Below are positions 1-7,076 of a stretch of 17,882 nt of DNA, piece by piece. Both the position numbers and the translations under genes were made by a program. Source of the stretch: an uncultured Collinsella sp. (GTDB lineage: Bacteria > Actinomycetota > Coriobacteriia > Coriobacteriales > Coriobacteriaceae). The stretch is taken from contig CABQZS010000163.1 of NCBI GenBank assembly GCA_902468695.1, forward strand, positions 1 through 17,882, in the 5' to 3' direction. Below the pieces are notes generated by a model. It was not told the DNA's origin. It did not search any database and was given only the letters and a program-made list of their open reading frames with translations. Each line of letters begins with the position of its first letter. Position 1 is the first letter of the stretch.

Positions 1-1458
1 AGCGGCAGGCGCGGGGGCGTCCTCGCCGATACCCTCTGCACCACGCGCCGCAGGCAGCGCCATCTGCAGATACGTATCGGCAAGATATGCCTCATCGAAC
101 TCGGAGCGATCGGAATCCAGCAGATAGGCAGCGACCACGGTATCGAAGATACGCGTGGAATCGGCAGCAAGCGGATCCATGAGCTCGGGCTCAGAAGAAT
201 CGATGGGCGAAAGCTCGTGCAACAGCGCCTTCATATCCGGGCTCGCCACGCGACCCTCCATAAACAGACGCGCGAGCACGCCGGCAATCACGCCGTGGAC
301 GAAGTTGAAACCCTCAACCTCAGCCGCCGCACAGCTGTCGCCCTCCTCGAGCGCGAACAGGCCCTTGGACGTCGCCAACCACAGCGTGCGCGTCAGTCCA
401 AAGAGCGCGCCCTCTTCCTTGTCGTCGTCCACCACGGCGGCGACCCACTCGCCGGCATCAATCGCGCGGGAGACCTCAGCCGCAACGGCACCAAGCGCGT
501 CGGCATCGCCGGCGGCTGCGCGAACCATAGCAGGTATATCAAACACACTGGAGGCAGCAGCAGCCCCGCCCTCGCCGCCGATCAGCGCCAAGAAACGGTT
601 CTGCATGGCGGTGATACCAAGTGTGCCCAGCGCCGCGGACACTTCGTCGGCAGAAAACGCCGGGAAGGACGTTTCGTCAAAGTCGAGCTCGACGGGCGCA
701 TCGGTGCGAATGGTTGCGACCTTGCGGCTCAGCAGCGCATCGTCGATGTGCGCACGCAGGTTCTCGCCCATCTTGCCCTTGACCTCGTCGGCATGCGCGA
801 TGACCTCGTCCAAGCTGCCGTACTGTGCGATGAGCGCGCTCGCCTTTTTGGGGCCGATGCCCGGGACGCCGGGAATGTTGTCCGACGTATCGCCCTTTAG
901 ACCGTAAAAATCGGGCACGAGCGCCGGCGTAATGCCGTGATACAGGTCGTCCACGCTCTCGGGCGTCATGATCGCCACGTCGGACAGGCCCTTGCGGGTC
1001 GAGACCACGTTGACGTGCTCGGTCACGAGTTGATACATGTCGCGGTCGCCGGTCACCAGCAGTATGTCGCAGCCGGCCTCTTCACCCAGGCGCGCCATGG
1101 TTCCCAGGATATCGTCGCCTTCCCAGCCCTCGGACTGCAGAATCGGCACGTTGAGCGCGGTGAGCAGCTCCTTGATCATCGGAAACTGCGCATGCAGATC
1201 GGGGTCCATGGGCGGGCGTTGCGCCTTATACTGCGGCAGCATCTCCATGCGCACGCGCGGTTTGCCCTTGTCAAACGCCACGACCACACCGTCGGGGTTA
1301 AAGGCATCGATCATCTTGAGAAACATGTTCAGAAAGCCGAAGATCGCGTTGGTGGGGCGGCCGTCCGGCGCATTCATGGTGGGCGGCACGGCGTGGAAGG
1401 CGCGGTGCATGAGCGAGTTGCCGTCGATAACGGCAAAGGTGCGGCGCTTGTCAGACAT
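1..1458 (-). CDS. polA: DNA polymerase I, N-terminal part (3' end beyond the window)
   Basis: This is the first 486 codons of DNA polymerase I, which removes RNA primers and fills gaps in replication and repair. Reading leftward from the ATG at 1458, the protein begins MSDKRRTFAVIDGNSLMHRA, and the frame stays open to base 1. The 5'-3' exonuclease (FEN-like) domain is clear: the metal-binding Asp of IDGNS near residue 12, then GWEGDD, VTGDRDMYQL, and the helix-hairpin-helix region with LKGDTSDNIPG and GIGPKKAS. After about residue 300 comes a less conserved stretch that reaches DTVVAAYLLD, which resembles the 3'-5' exonuclease-like domain; I cannot judge whether that domain is active. The polymerase domain lies outside the window. 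A GAGGT ribosome-binding site sits about 6 nt before the ATG. The gene is divergent from the aminopeptidase at 1625. Identification is firm; the real 3' end is not visible. Confidence 0.95.
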   Translation of the reverse strand, partial: MSDKRRTFAVIDGNSLMHRAFHAVPPTMNAPDGRPTNAIFGFLNMFLKMIDAFNPDGVVVAFDKGKPRVRMEMLPQYKAQRPPMDPDLHAQFPMIKELLTALNVPILQSEGWEGDDILGTMARLGEEAGCDILLVTGDRDMYQLVTEHVNVVSTRKGLSDVAIMTPESVDDLYHGITPALVPDFYGLKGDTSDNIPGVPGIGPKKASALIAQYGSLDEVIAHADEVKGKMGENLRAHIDDALLSRKVATIRTDAPVELDFDETSFPAFSADEVSAALGTLGITAMQNRFLALIGGEGGAAAASSVFDIPAMVRAAAGDADALGAVAAEVSRAIDAGEWVAAVVDDDKEEGALFGLTRTLWLATSKGLFALEEGDSCAAAEVEGFNFVHGVIAGVLARLFMEGRVASPDMKALLHELSPIDSSEPELMDPLAADSTRIFDTVVAAYLLDSDRSEFDEAYLADTYLQMALPAARGAEGIGEDAPAPAA

Positions 1459-1566
1459 ATTGAATACCTCGCTTTGGGCTGGGCACGGTTTGCTCACACC
1501 AGTTTACACGCTCCCCGCCCCGCGGCCACCGCACATCAGGCTTCCCTGCCGCCGCGGGCCCGCGCG

Positions 1567-1575
1567 TGATACGAT
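1567..1575 (+). promoter_or_regulatory. candidate extended -10 promoter of the M18 aminopeptidase
   Basis: TGATACGAT fits an extended -10 element (TG-N-TACGAT). Transcription would start near 1582 and give a leader of about 43 nt. No convincing -35 hexamer is seen. The same string, with the same preceding G, occurs 5' of pit at 10367-10375 at a similar distance from its gene. Confidence 0.35.
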
Positions 1576-1624
1576 GGCTCACGGTACATCAACCAGCACG
1601 ATCGATCCGAAAGGAGCCTGCGTC

Positions 1625-3022
1625 ATGGAGCGTCCCTGCGCATGGAAAAAGTACACGCCACAGCAAGTCGAGGAACTCGAGGAGCTTTGCCGCGGCTATA
1701 AGCAGTTTTTGAGCGAGAATAAGACCGAGCGCCTGTGCGTCAAGACCGGCATCAAGATGGCCGAGGAGGCGGGCTACGTCGACTTGGAGACCGTGATTGC
1801 CGAGGGCCGCACGCTCAAGGCCGGCGACAAGGTGTACGCCGCCAATCACGGCAAAGACCTCATGCTCGTCAACCTGGGCACCGCCCCGCTCGAGCAGGGC
1901 TTTAACATCCTGGGTGCTCACGTGGACTCGCCGCGCCTGGACCTTAAGCAGAATCCCGCCTTCGAGGCCGGCGACATGGCCTACCTCGACACGCACTACT
2001 ACGGCGGCGTCAAGAGCTACCACTGGGTGGCCTCCCCGCTTGCACTCGTGGGCGTCATCTGCAAAAAGGACGGCACCACCGTCGACATCAATATCGGCGA
2101 CAAGGCGGACGACCCGGTCTTTACCATCTCCGATCTGCTGATCCACCTCTCGAGCGAGCAGATGTCCAAGCCTGCCAAGGATGCCGTCGACGCCGAGATC
2201 CTCGACGTGATCGTGGGCGGCCGCCCCGTCAAGTTCGATGAGAACGACAAGGACGCCCCCAAGGAGCCCGTCAAGCAGATGTTCCTGGACATCCTCAAGG
2301 AGCAGTACGACGTCGAGGAGGAGGACTTCCTCTCCGCCGAAATCGAGGTCGTGCCCGCCGGCCCGGCCCGCGACATGGGCCTCGACCGCTCCATGATTCT
2401 GGGCTATGGCCACGACGACCGTGTCTGCGCCTATCCGTCCATGCTCGCCCAGATCAACGTCGCCAACGTGGAGCGCACGAGCATCACGCTCATCGTCGAC
2501 AAGGAGGAAATCGGTTCCGTGGGTGCCACCGGCATGACGAGCCGCTTCTTCGAGAACACCGTCGCCGAGATCATGGCACTCGCCGGCGAGGATAGCCCGC
2601 TGGCCCTGCGCCGCGCGCTCGCCCGCAGCCGCATGCTTTCCTCTGACGTGTCCGCCGGCTTCGACCCGGGCTACGCCGGCAAGTTCGAGACCAAGAACGC
2701 GGCCTTTATGGGTCGCGGCCTGTGCTTTAACAAGTACACGGGCAGCCGCGGCAAGGGCGGCTCCAACGACGCCGATGCCGAGTATGTGGCCCTCATCCGC
2801 GACATCATGGACGAGGCGGGCGTGGACTTCCAGACCTGCGAGCTCGGTCGCGTCAACGCAGGCGGCGGCGGCACCATCGCCTACATCATGGCCAAGTACG
2901 GTATGAACGTCATCGACTCCGGCGTTGCCGTCCTGTCCATGCACGCCCTGTGGGAGGTCGCCAACAAGGCCGACATCTACGAGGCCTATCGCGGCTACAA
3001 AGCCTTCCTCGAGCGCGCCTAG
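1625..3022 (+). CDS. M18 family zinc aminopeptidase (aspartyl aminopeptidase type)
   Basis: This is a 465-residue cytoplasmic metallopeptidase that removes N-terminal residues, acidic ones in the best studied family members. The M18/MH-clan metal ligands can be read in order: His99 in GAHVDSPR, Asp264 in GYGHDDR, Glu294-Glu295 in VDKEEIGS, Asp341 in SSDVSAGFDP and His440 in LSMHAL. A glycine-rich segment (GSRGKGGSNDA, about 373-383) is also typical. Length matches bacterial M18 enzymes. The start at 1625 is chosen because AAGGAG at 1611-1616 lies 8 nt upstream. The open frame extends back to 1037, but that stretch runs antisense through polA and lacks conserved sequence. The gene stands alone between divergent polA and a downstream inverted repeat. 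Substrate preference cannot be read from sequence. Confidence 0.93.
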   Translation: MERPCAWKKYTPQQVEELEELCRGYKQFLSENKTERLCVKTGIKMAEEAGYVDLETVIAEGRTLKAGDKVYAANHGKDLMLVNLGTAPLEQGFNILGAHVDSPRLDLKQNPAFEAGDMAYLDTHYYGGVKSYHWVASPLALVGVICKKDGTTVDINIGDKADDPVFTISDLLIHLSSEQMSKPAKDAVDAEILDVIVGGRPVKFDENDKDAPKEPVKQMFLDILKEQYDVEEEDFLSAEIEVVPAGPARDMGLDRSMILGYGHDDRVCAYPSMLAQINVANVERTSITLIVDKEEIGSVGATGMTSRFFENTVAEIMALAGEDSPLALRRALARSRMLSSDVSAGFDPGYAGKFETKNAAFMGRGLCFNKYTGSRGKGGSNDADAEYVALIRDIMDEAGVDFQTCELGRVNAGGGGTIAYIMAKYGMNVIDSGVAVLSMHALWEVANKADIYEAYRGYKAFLERA

Positions 3023-3061
3023 CAAACCCTCGTAAGGTGCACCAAACCAGCCCTTTATAAC

Positions 3062-3124
3062 TTGCGGTGGAATACGGACTAACCTGGCCTTCAACCGGCC
3101 CGCGCAGACCGCATTCCACCGCAA
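3062..3124. repeat. long-arm inverted repeat between aminopeptidase and yaaA
   Basis: TTGCGGTGGAAT (3062-3073) is repeated perfectly inverted as ATTCCACCGCAA (3113-3124), with imperfect pairing continuing inward for about seven bases and a loop of about 25-39 nt. The loop holds two GGCC-centred segments. T-rich sequence (TTCTTTTTGG) follows on the plus strand, so it may end aminopeptidase transcription or regulate the next gene, whose ribosome-binding site begins 14 nt later. Confidence 0.6.
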
Positions 3125-3148
3125 CTTCTTTTTGGCAGAGGAGAGTTC

Positions 3149-3958
3149 ATGTTCCAGGTCATCGTTTCGCCCGCCAAGCAGATGCGCGTGGCCCAAGATG
3201 CTTTTGAAGTCCTGGGCATCCCACCCTTTGTGCGCGAGACGGCTCGCCTCCACCGCGCACTGCTAGATATCGAGCGGAATGAAGGCAGCGGCGGCCTGCA
3301 GGCGCTATGGAACGTCAGCGACAAGCTACTGGCCCCTTGTCTCGACATTTTGCATGAGTTCGAGCCCATCTTGGGAAACGGCGATCTTGCCGATTCCGGT
3401 ATCGCCCGTCACCTCTCCCCTGCCGTCATGTCCTATCACGGCATTCAGTACCAGAGCATGGCACCCGAGGTAATGGATGCCGAACAGCTCGCCTGGCTGC
3501 AAAGCCACTTGTGGATCCTCTCCGGCCTCTACGGGTGCGTTCGTCCCTTTCATGCCGTCGAACCGTATCGGCTGGAGATGGGCGCGAAGCTTGCCGTCGA
3601 CGATGCCCGAGACCTCTACGCGTTTTGGGGCGACAAGCTCGCACGGGCCATCGCTCCGGCAGGCTCCAACGCTACGATCGTCAACCTCGCCAGCGTAGAG
3701 TATGCCAAAGCCGTTCTGCCCCACCTCGCGGACGATGCCACGGTCGTCACATGTCTCTTTGGCGAAGGCATCCGCAACGGCAAGCCCATCCAGCGCTCGA
3801 CCGCCAGCAAAAAGGCGCGCGGCTCCATGGTGCGCTGGATGGCAGAAAACAAGCTCGAGGATGCAAGCGAACTTACCGCATTCAACATCGGCTATCGGCA
3901 CATCCCCGAGCTTTCAGACAAAAACACCCTGGTTTTCATGAACGCGCAGGCACAATAG
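3149..3958 (+). CDS. yaaA: YaaA/DUF328 (UPF0246) family peroxide-stress protein
   Basis: This 269-residue protein matches the YaaA family, whose E. coli member lowers free intracellular iron and limits DNA damage during hydrogen peroxide stress. The family hallmark is the N-terminal (I/V)(I/V)SPAK motif, here IVSPAKQM with Lys10. Further family-like segments are YHGIQYQSM, WILSGLYGCVRPFHAVEPYRLEMG near residues 115-140, FWGDKLA, VNLASVEYAKAV and the C-terminal FNIGYRHIPELSDKNTLVF. Length agrees with the family (about 250-260). GAGGAGAG at 3138-3145 precedes the ATG by a few bases. It is convergent with the gene at 3982-4497, with only 23 nt between the stop codons. No peroxide-responsive operator was recognised. 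Function is taken from the family, not shown here. Confidence 0.92.
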   Translation: MFQVIVSPAKQMRVAQDAFEVLGIPPFVRETARLHRALLDIERNEGSGGLQALWNVSDKLLAPCLDILHEFEPILGNGDLADSGIARHLSPAVMSYHGIQYQSMAPEVMDAEQLAWLQSHLWILSGLYGCVRPFHAVEPYRLEMGAKLAVDDARDLYAFWGDKLARAIAPAGSNATIVNLASVEYAKAVLPHLADDATVVTCLFGEGIRNGKPIQRSTASKKARGSMVRWMAENKLEDASELTAFNIGYRHIPELSDKNTLVFMNAQAQ

Positions 3959-3981
3959 GCCCGCCGTTTCCAAACACCCCA

Positions 3982-4497
3982 TTACTCCGCCAAGCCATCG
4001 GCCTTTGCAATCTCGCTCGTCGAGCCATCTTGGTAGGTAATCTTAACGTGCTCTACGTCGGATACCGTAGTGCCCGACGGAGGTTCCAGACGCCACTCCG
4101 TCAGAGCGATATCCATGGTCGTAGGCACATCGCCCTGATCTTTGAGCTTCACCGTGAGTGTTTTGAGTGCCTCATCAAACGTCACGCGTTCGATTTCTTC
4201 ACCCGGAATAGACCCGCCGCTCAACTGCAGCTGCACAAACTCGTCGCGCGGATACCAGTAGTCGCCCGGTGCGGCAACGGTATTGCCGCCCGCGACCCTC
4301 ACCGTCATTATCGGCAGGGCATCATCAGTCTCGAACTCCCAGGCAGCGCCGCCGCGACCGCCAAACGTCCAAATACAAAAGGCAATCACCAGCACGGCAA
4401 GCACCGCAAAGCCAATCGCGACAAGGCCATGGTGCGCACGGCCCTCCTCGGCCGATATGTCCCATTGTGTCTCTCGATATAGATGCTTGTCTTCCAT
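3982..4497 (-). CDS. single-pass membrane protein of unknown function
   Basis: I do not recognise this 171-residue protein. It has a short hydrophilic N-terminus (MEDKHLYRETQWDISAEEG), one hydrophobic helix at about residues 24-46, a Gly/Arg-rich junction (GGRGG), and then about 120 residues of predicted extracytoplasmic domain rich in beta-prone segments, such as MTVRVAGG, FVQLQLSGG, LTVKLKDQ and VEHVKITYQDGS. There is no lipobox, LPXTG motif or catalytic motif. The charge pattern suggests N-in/C-out topology. The start at 4497 is supported by GGGGAGG about 5 nt upstream; the same frame stays open far upstream, but only antisense to thiC and its riboswitch. A weak -10-like TACGAT lies at 4531-4536 on this strand. 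It is divergent from the thiamine block and convergent with yaaA, so it is probably monocistronic. Confidence 0.75.
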   Translation of the reverse strand: MEDKHLYRETQWDISAEEGRAHHGLVAIGFAVLAVLVIAFCIWTFGGRGGAAWEFETDDALPIMTVRVAGGNTVAAPGDYWYPRDEFVQLQLSGGSIPGEEIERVTFDEALKTLTVKLKDQGDVPTTMDIALTEWRLEPPSGTTVSDVEHVKITYQDGSTSEIAKADGLAE

Positions 4498-4547
4498 GTA
4501 CGCCTCCCCACAGGCACGCTCGTTAGGCCAATCGTACCCATTCGAGC

Positions 4548-4553
4548 TATACT
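4548..4553 (+). promoter_or_regulatory. candidate -10 element for the riboswitch-thiC transcript
   Basis: TATACT matches the sigma-A -10 consensus at five of six positions and lies about 20 nt before the riboswitch, the expected place. The -35 region is poor (TTAGGC at 4523-4528 with a 19-nt spacer). Confidence 0.4.
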
Positions 4554-4568
4554 TGAGCCCATTACATA

Positions 4569-4660
4569 AACGGGGAGCTTGCAGGACAAGACGGCAGGCT
4601 GAGACTGGGCGCGCCCGCCCTGACCCGCAAACCTGATATGGGTAATGCCAACGAAGGGAG
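4569..4660 (+). ncRNA. TPP riboswitch (THI box)
   Basis: The conserved thiamine pyrophosphate aptamer elements occur in order just before thiC: CGGGGAGC at 4571-4578, GGCTGAGA spanning 4597-4604, GACCCGCAAACCTGATATGG at about 4622-4641, GTAATGCCAACGAAGGGA ending at 4659. The arrangement agrees with the Thi-box consensus of a CUGAGA helix junction and ACCUGAU...GGAUAAUGCCA...GGGA. The GAAGGGAG at the 3' edge of the aptamer is also the best ribosome-binding site for thiC, 8 nt from its ATG. Ligand binding could therefore block translation initiation directly. That mechanism is an inference; no separate terminator hairpin is evident between aptamer and start codon. Confidence 0.95.
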
Positions 4661-4668
4661 CCGTGCCA

Positions 4669-6003
4669 ATGAGCACACAGATCGAGCCCAAGCTCGTCAC
4701 GCAAATCGACTTCGCCCGTGCCGGGCAGATCACGCCGCAGATGAAGGAAGTCGCCGAGCGCGAGCATCGCGACCCCGAGTACATCCGCGAGCGCGTGGCC
4801 GACGGCCGCATCGCCATTCCCGCCAATATTGTGCACATCAAAAAGGGCATGCGCGCCTTTGGCGTCGGTGAAGGCCTGTCCACCAAGGTCAACGTGAACT
4901 TGGGCATCTCGGGCGACAAGGCCGATGCCGCCGAGGAATGGAAGAAGGTCAAGATCGCCGAGGACTTTGGCGCCGACGCCATCATGGACCTCTCCAACTC
5001 GGGCAAGACACGCCAGTTCCGCCAGCAGCTCATCGACGAGACGCCGCTCATGGTGGGCACCGTCCCCATGTACGACGCCATCGGCTACATGGAAAAGCCG
5101 CTGGTCAAGCTTACCAAGGACGACCTGCTCGAGGTCGTGCGCGCGCACGCCGAGGACGGCGTGGACTTTATGACCATCCACTGCGGCATCAATAAATCGG
5201 TCATCAAAACCTTCAAGGAGACCGGCCGCCTCATGAACATCGTCAGCCGCGGCGGCTCGCTGCTGTTTGGATGGATGGAGGTCACCGGCAACGAGAATCC
5301 GTTCTACGAGTTCTACGACGAGGTGCTCGAGATTTGCCACGAGTACGACGTGACGATTTCGCTCGGCGACTCCTGCCGCCCGGGCTGCCTCTACGACTCC
5401 AACGACGCCACCGAGACCGCTGAGATGATCGAGCTGGGCAAGCTGTGCAAGCGCGCTTGGGCCGCCGGCGTCCAGGTCATGGTCGAGGGCCCGGGTCACA
5501 TGGCGCTCGACGAGATCGCCGCCAACATGAAACTGCAGAAGCGCCTGTGCCACAATGCTCCGTTCTATGTGCTCGGGCCGCTGGTGACCGATATCGGCGT
5601 TGGTTACGACCACATCACCGCTGCCATCGGCGGCGCCATCTCCGCCAGCTCCGGTGCCGACTTCCTGTGCTACGTGACACCGGCAGAGCACCTATGCCTG
5701 CCCAACGCCCAGGATGTGCTCGACGGCCTCATGGCCACCAAGATCGCCGCACACGCCGCCGACATCGCCAAAAAGGTGCCCCACGCCCGCGACATGGACG
5801 ACAAGATGGGCCAGGCACGCCGCAAGCTCGACTGGGACGCCATGTGGAAGTGCGCGCTCGACCCGGTTACGGGCAAGAAGCGCTACGAGGAGTCCCCCGC
5901 CGCCACCGAGGGCACTTGCACCATGTGTGGCAAGATGTGCGCCGTCCGCACCGTCAACAAGATCTTCGAGGGCACCACGATCGACCTCGGCATGGAGGAC
6001 TAG
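4669..6003 (+). CDS. thiC: phosphomethylpyrimidine synthase ThiC (short form)
   Basis: ThiC is a radical-SAM enzyme that rearranges aminoimidazole ribotide into hydroxymethylpyrimidine phosphate, the pyrimidine precursor of thiamine. This 444-residue form starts MSTQIEPKLVTQIDFARAGQ and lacks the N-terminal domain of the roughly 630-residue enterobacterial enzyme. Family segments include IPANIVHIKKGM, GEGLSTKVNVNLGIS, MDLSNSG, DFMTIHCGIN, MNIVSRGGSL, DVTISLGDSCRPGC, VMVEGPGHM, LGPLVTDIGVGYDHI and FLCYVTPAEHL. The C-terminal cluster motif has Cys417, Cys420 and Cys424, that is C-x2-C-x3-C. The start at 4669 is preferred over the ATG at 4645, which lies inside the riboswitch. The TPP riboswitch argues for thiamine synthesis rather than the related BzaF-type benzimidazole synthase. 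thiD follows after a 182-nt gap. Confidence 0.95.
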   Translation: MSTQIEPKLVTQIDFARAGQITPQMKEVAEREHRDPEYIRERVADGRIAIPANIVHIKKGMRAFGVGEGLSTKVNVNLGISGDKADAAEEWKKVKIAEDFGADAIMDLSNSGKTRQFRQQLIDETPLMVGTVPMYDAIGYMEKPLVKLTKDDLLEVVRAHAEDGVDFMTIHCGINKSVIKTFKETGRLMNIVSRGGSLLFGWMEVTGNENPFYEFYDEVLEICHEYDVTISLGDSCRPGCLYDSNDATETAEMIELGKLCKRAWAAGVQVMVEGPGHMALDEIAANMKLQKRLCHNAPFYVLGPLVTDIGVGYDHITAAIGGAISASSGADFLCYVTPAEHLCLPNAQDVLDGLMATKIAAHAADIAKKVPHARDMDDKMGQARRKLDWDAMWKCALDPVTGKKRYEESPAATEGTCTMCGKMCAVRTVNKIFEGTTIDLGMED

Positions 6004-6009
6004 CCCTGT

Positions 6010-6034
6010 CGCCGCGGCCGCTTCTGGCGGCGAG
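6010..6034 (+). terminator. possible weak terminator hairpin after thiC
   Basis: A 7-bp perfect stem (TCGCCGC with GCGGCGA) around an 11-nt loop begins within ten bases of the thiC stop. There is no T-run behind it, so it may only be a 3' stabilising structure. Confidence 0.25.
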
Positions 6035-6043
6035 CTGGTGCCT

Positions 6044-6139
6044 GTCAATTGTTGACGTGTGAACATTTGCTTGCATTTGCGTAAAGATTGCATCGCCCGC
6101 CCGGGTTCGGCATAGAGTCGGCCCGGGCATCTTTATAAT
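6044..6139 (+). promoter_or_regulatory. promoter and operator-like region of thiD
   Basis: A perfect -10 hexamer TATAAT lies at 6134-6139, 47 nt before the thiD ATG. No good -35 is found at 16-18 nt. Three kinds of symmetry lie upstream: the palindrome GTCAA-TTG-TTGAC at 6044-6056, helically spaced ATTTGC/ATTTGC/GATTGC at 6065, 6075 and 6086, and GCCCGGG (6099-6105) inverted to CCCGGGC (6122-6128) directly next to the -10. These suggest an activator- or repressor-controlled promoter separate from the riboswitch. No regulator family could be assigned. Confidence 0.45.
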
Positions 6140-6185
6140 GCTGGCTTATAGACCCATTTGATTCCGACCGAACAAGGGAGCGAAC

Positions 6186-7016
6186 ATGGATCGCAGCAAG
6201 GTACCTGCCGTTCTATCCATCGCAGGATCCGATTCCAGCGGTGGCGCCGGCATTCAGGCCGACATCAAGACCATCACGGCGCACCGCCTGTATGCCGAGA
6301 CGGCCATCACCGCCATCACCGCACAGAACACCCTGGGCGTCACCGCCGTGCAGAACATCTCCCCGGATATTGTCGCGGCGCAGATCGATGCCGTTTTTGA
6401 CGATATCCGCCCCAACGCCGTCAAGATTGGCATGGTTTCCTCTGCCGAGATTATCGATGTTATCGCCGACCGCCTGAGCGCCTGGAACGCGACAAACGTG
6501 GTAGTCGACCCCGTCATGGTAGCCACCTCGGGCGCACGGCTGATTGCCGAAGATGCCGCCGAGGCGCTCACCCGCCGTCTGTTCCCGCTAGCGACGGTTA
6601 TCACGCCCAATATTCCCGAGGCCATGGCCCTGCTCGACTACGAGGTCGACTCCGAGCGCACGCAGCAAAATGCTGCCATGCTCCTCACCCGCCGCTTTGG
6701 TTGCGCATCCCTCGTTAAGGGCGGGCATCTTGTCAACGAGGCCAACGATGTACTGGCCGAACCCGCGCCACTCGATGACGAGGGCAACCATCTGGGAGAT
6801 CCACTCACCACGTGGTTCCGCCACAAGCGCATCGAGACCGACAACACGCACGGCACCGGATGCACGCTCTCGTCCGCCATCGCCTGCGCGCTGGCCCAGG
6901 GCATGGATCTTGCCGACGCCGTCAACGCCGGCAAGGCCTACCTAACAGGCGCTCTCGCCGCCGGCTTTGACATGGGCAAAGGCTCCGGCCCCGTCAACCA
7001 CATGTGGCAGTATTAA
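6186..7016 (+). CDS. thiD: hydroxymethylpyrimidine/phosphomethylpyrimidine kinase
   Basis: ThiD phosphorylates hydroxymethylpyrimidine, and then its monophosphate, to give the diphosphate used in thiamine synthesis, so it acts directly after ThiC. The 276-residue protein is a ribokinase-like fold member: it starts with SIAGSDSSGGAGIQADIKTI (residues 11-30, substrate-binding glycine loop), and continues with AITAQNT, AVKIGMV, VVVDPVMVATSG, TPNIPEA and the C-terminal DNTHGTGCTLSSAIA anion-hole motif with its Cys. Length is typical or slightly long (about 265); an extra segment, EPAPLDDEGNHLGDP, sits before the ATP site. AAGGGAG at 6174-6180 is 5 nt before the ATG. Although it follows thiC, the gap and a perfect TATAAT suggest its own transcription start. 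A convergent palindrome ends the unit. Confidence 0.95.
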   Translation: MDRSKVPAVLSIAGSDSSGGAGIQADIKTITAHRLYAETAITAITAQNTLGVTAVQNISPDIVAAQIDAVFDDIRPNAVKIGMVSSAEIIDVIADRLSAWNATNVVVDPVMVATSGARLIAEDAAEALTRRLFPLATVITPNIPEAMALLDYEVDSERTQQNAAMLLTRRFGCASLVKGGHLVNEANDVLAEPAPLDDEGNHLGDPLTTWFRHKRIETDNTHGTGCTLSSAIACALAQGMDLADAVNAGKAYLTGALAAGFDMGKGSGPVNHMWQY

Positions 7017-7020
7017 GATT

Positions 7021-7076
7021 CGCGGCCCAAACCACCGCAAAGGGGACAGACACCTTTGCGGTGGTTTGGGGTCGCG
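7021..7076. terminator. near-perfect palindrome between convergent thiD and esterase genes; bidirectional terminator or REP-like element
   Basis: An 18-bp perfect inverted repeat, CCCAAACCACCGCAAAGG (7026-7043) with its complement at 7053-7070, flanks a 9-nt loop. CGCG (7021-7024) and CGCG (7073-7076) extend it. It starts 5 nt after the thiD stop and ends at the base before the esterase stop. There is no T-tract, so ending transcription through the stem alone is uncertain; a REP-type dispersed repeat is the alternative. Across the loop the strand reads GGGGACAGACACC. Confidence 0.6.

Noticed and set aside
1589..3253. 554-codon open frame on the minus strand
   Set aside because: It is antisense to the M18 aminopeptidase, whose metal motifs are intact; the His/Val/Gly/Ala-rich translation is typical of a GC-rich shadow frame.
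4498..5691. N-terminal extension of the membrane protein gene to 5691
   Set aside because: The extension is antisense to thiC and the riboswitch; the ATG at 4497 has a strong ribosome-binding site.
6065..6093. possible second riboswitch or sRNA between thiC and thiD
   Set aside because: No conserved aptamer elements were found; the repeats are better read as DNA-binding sites.
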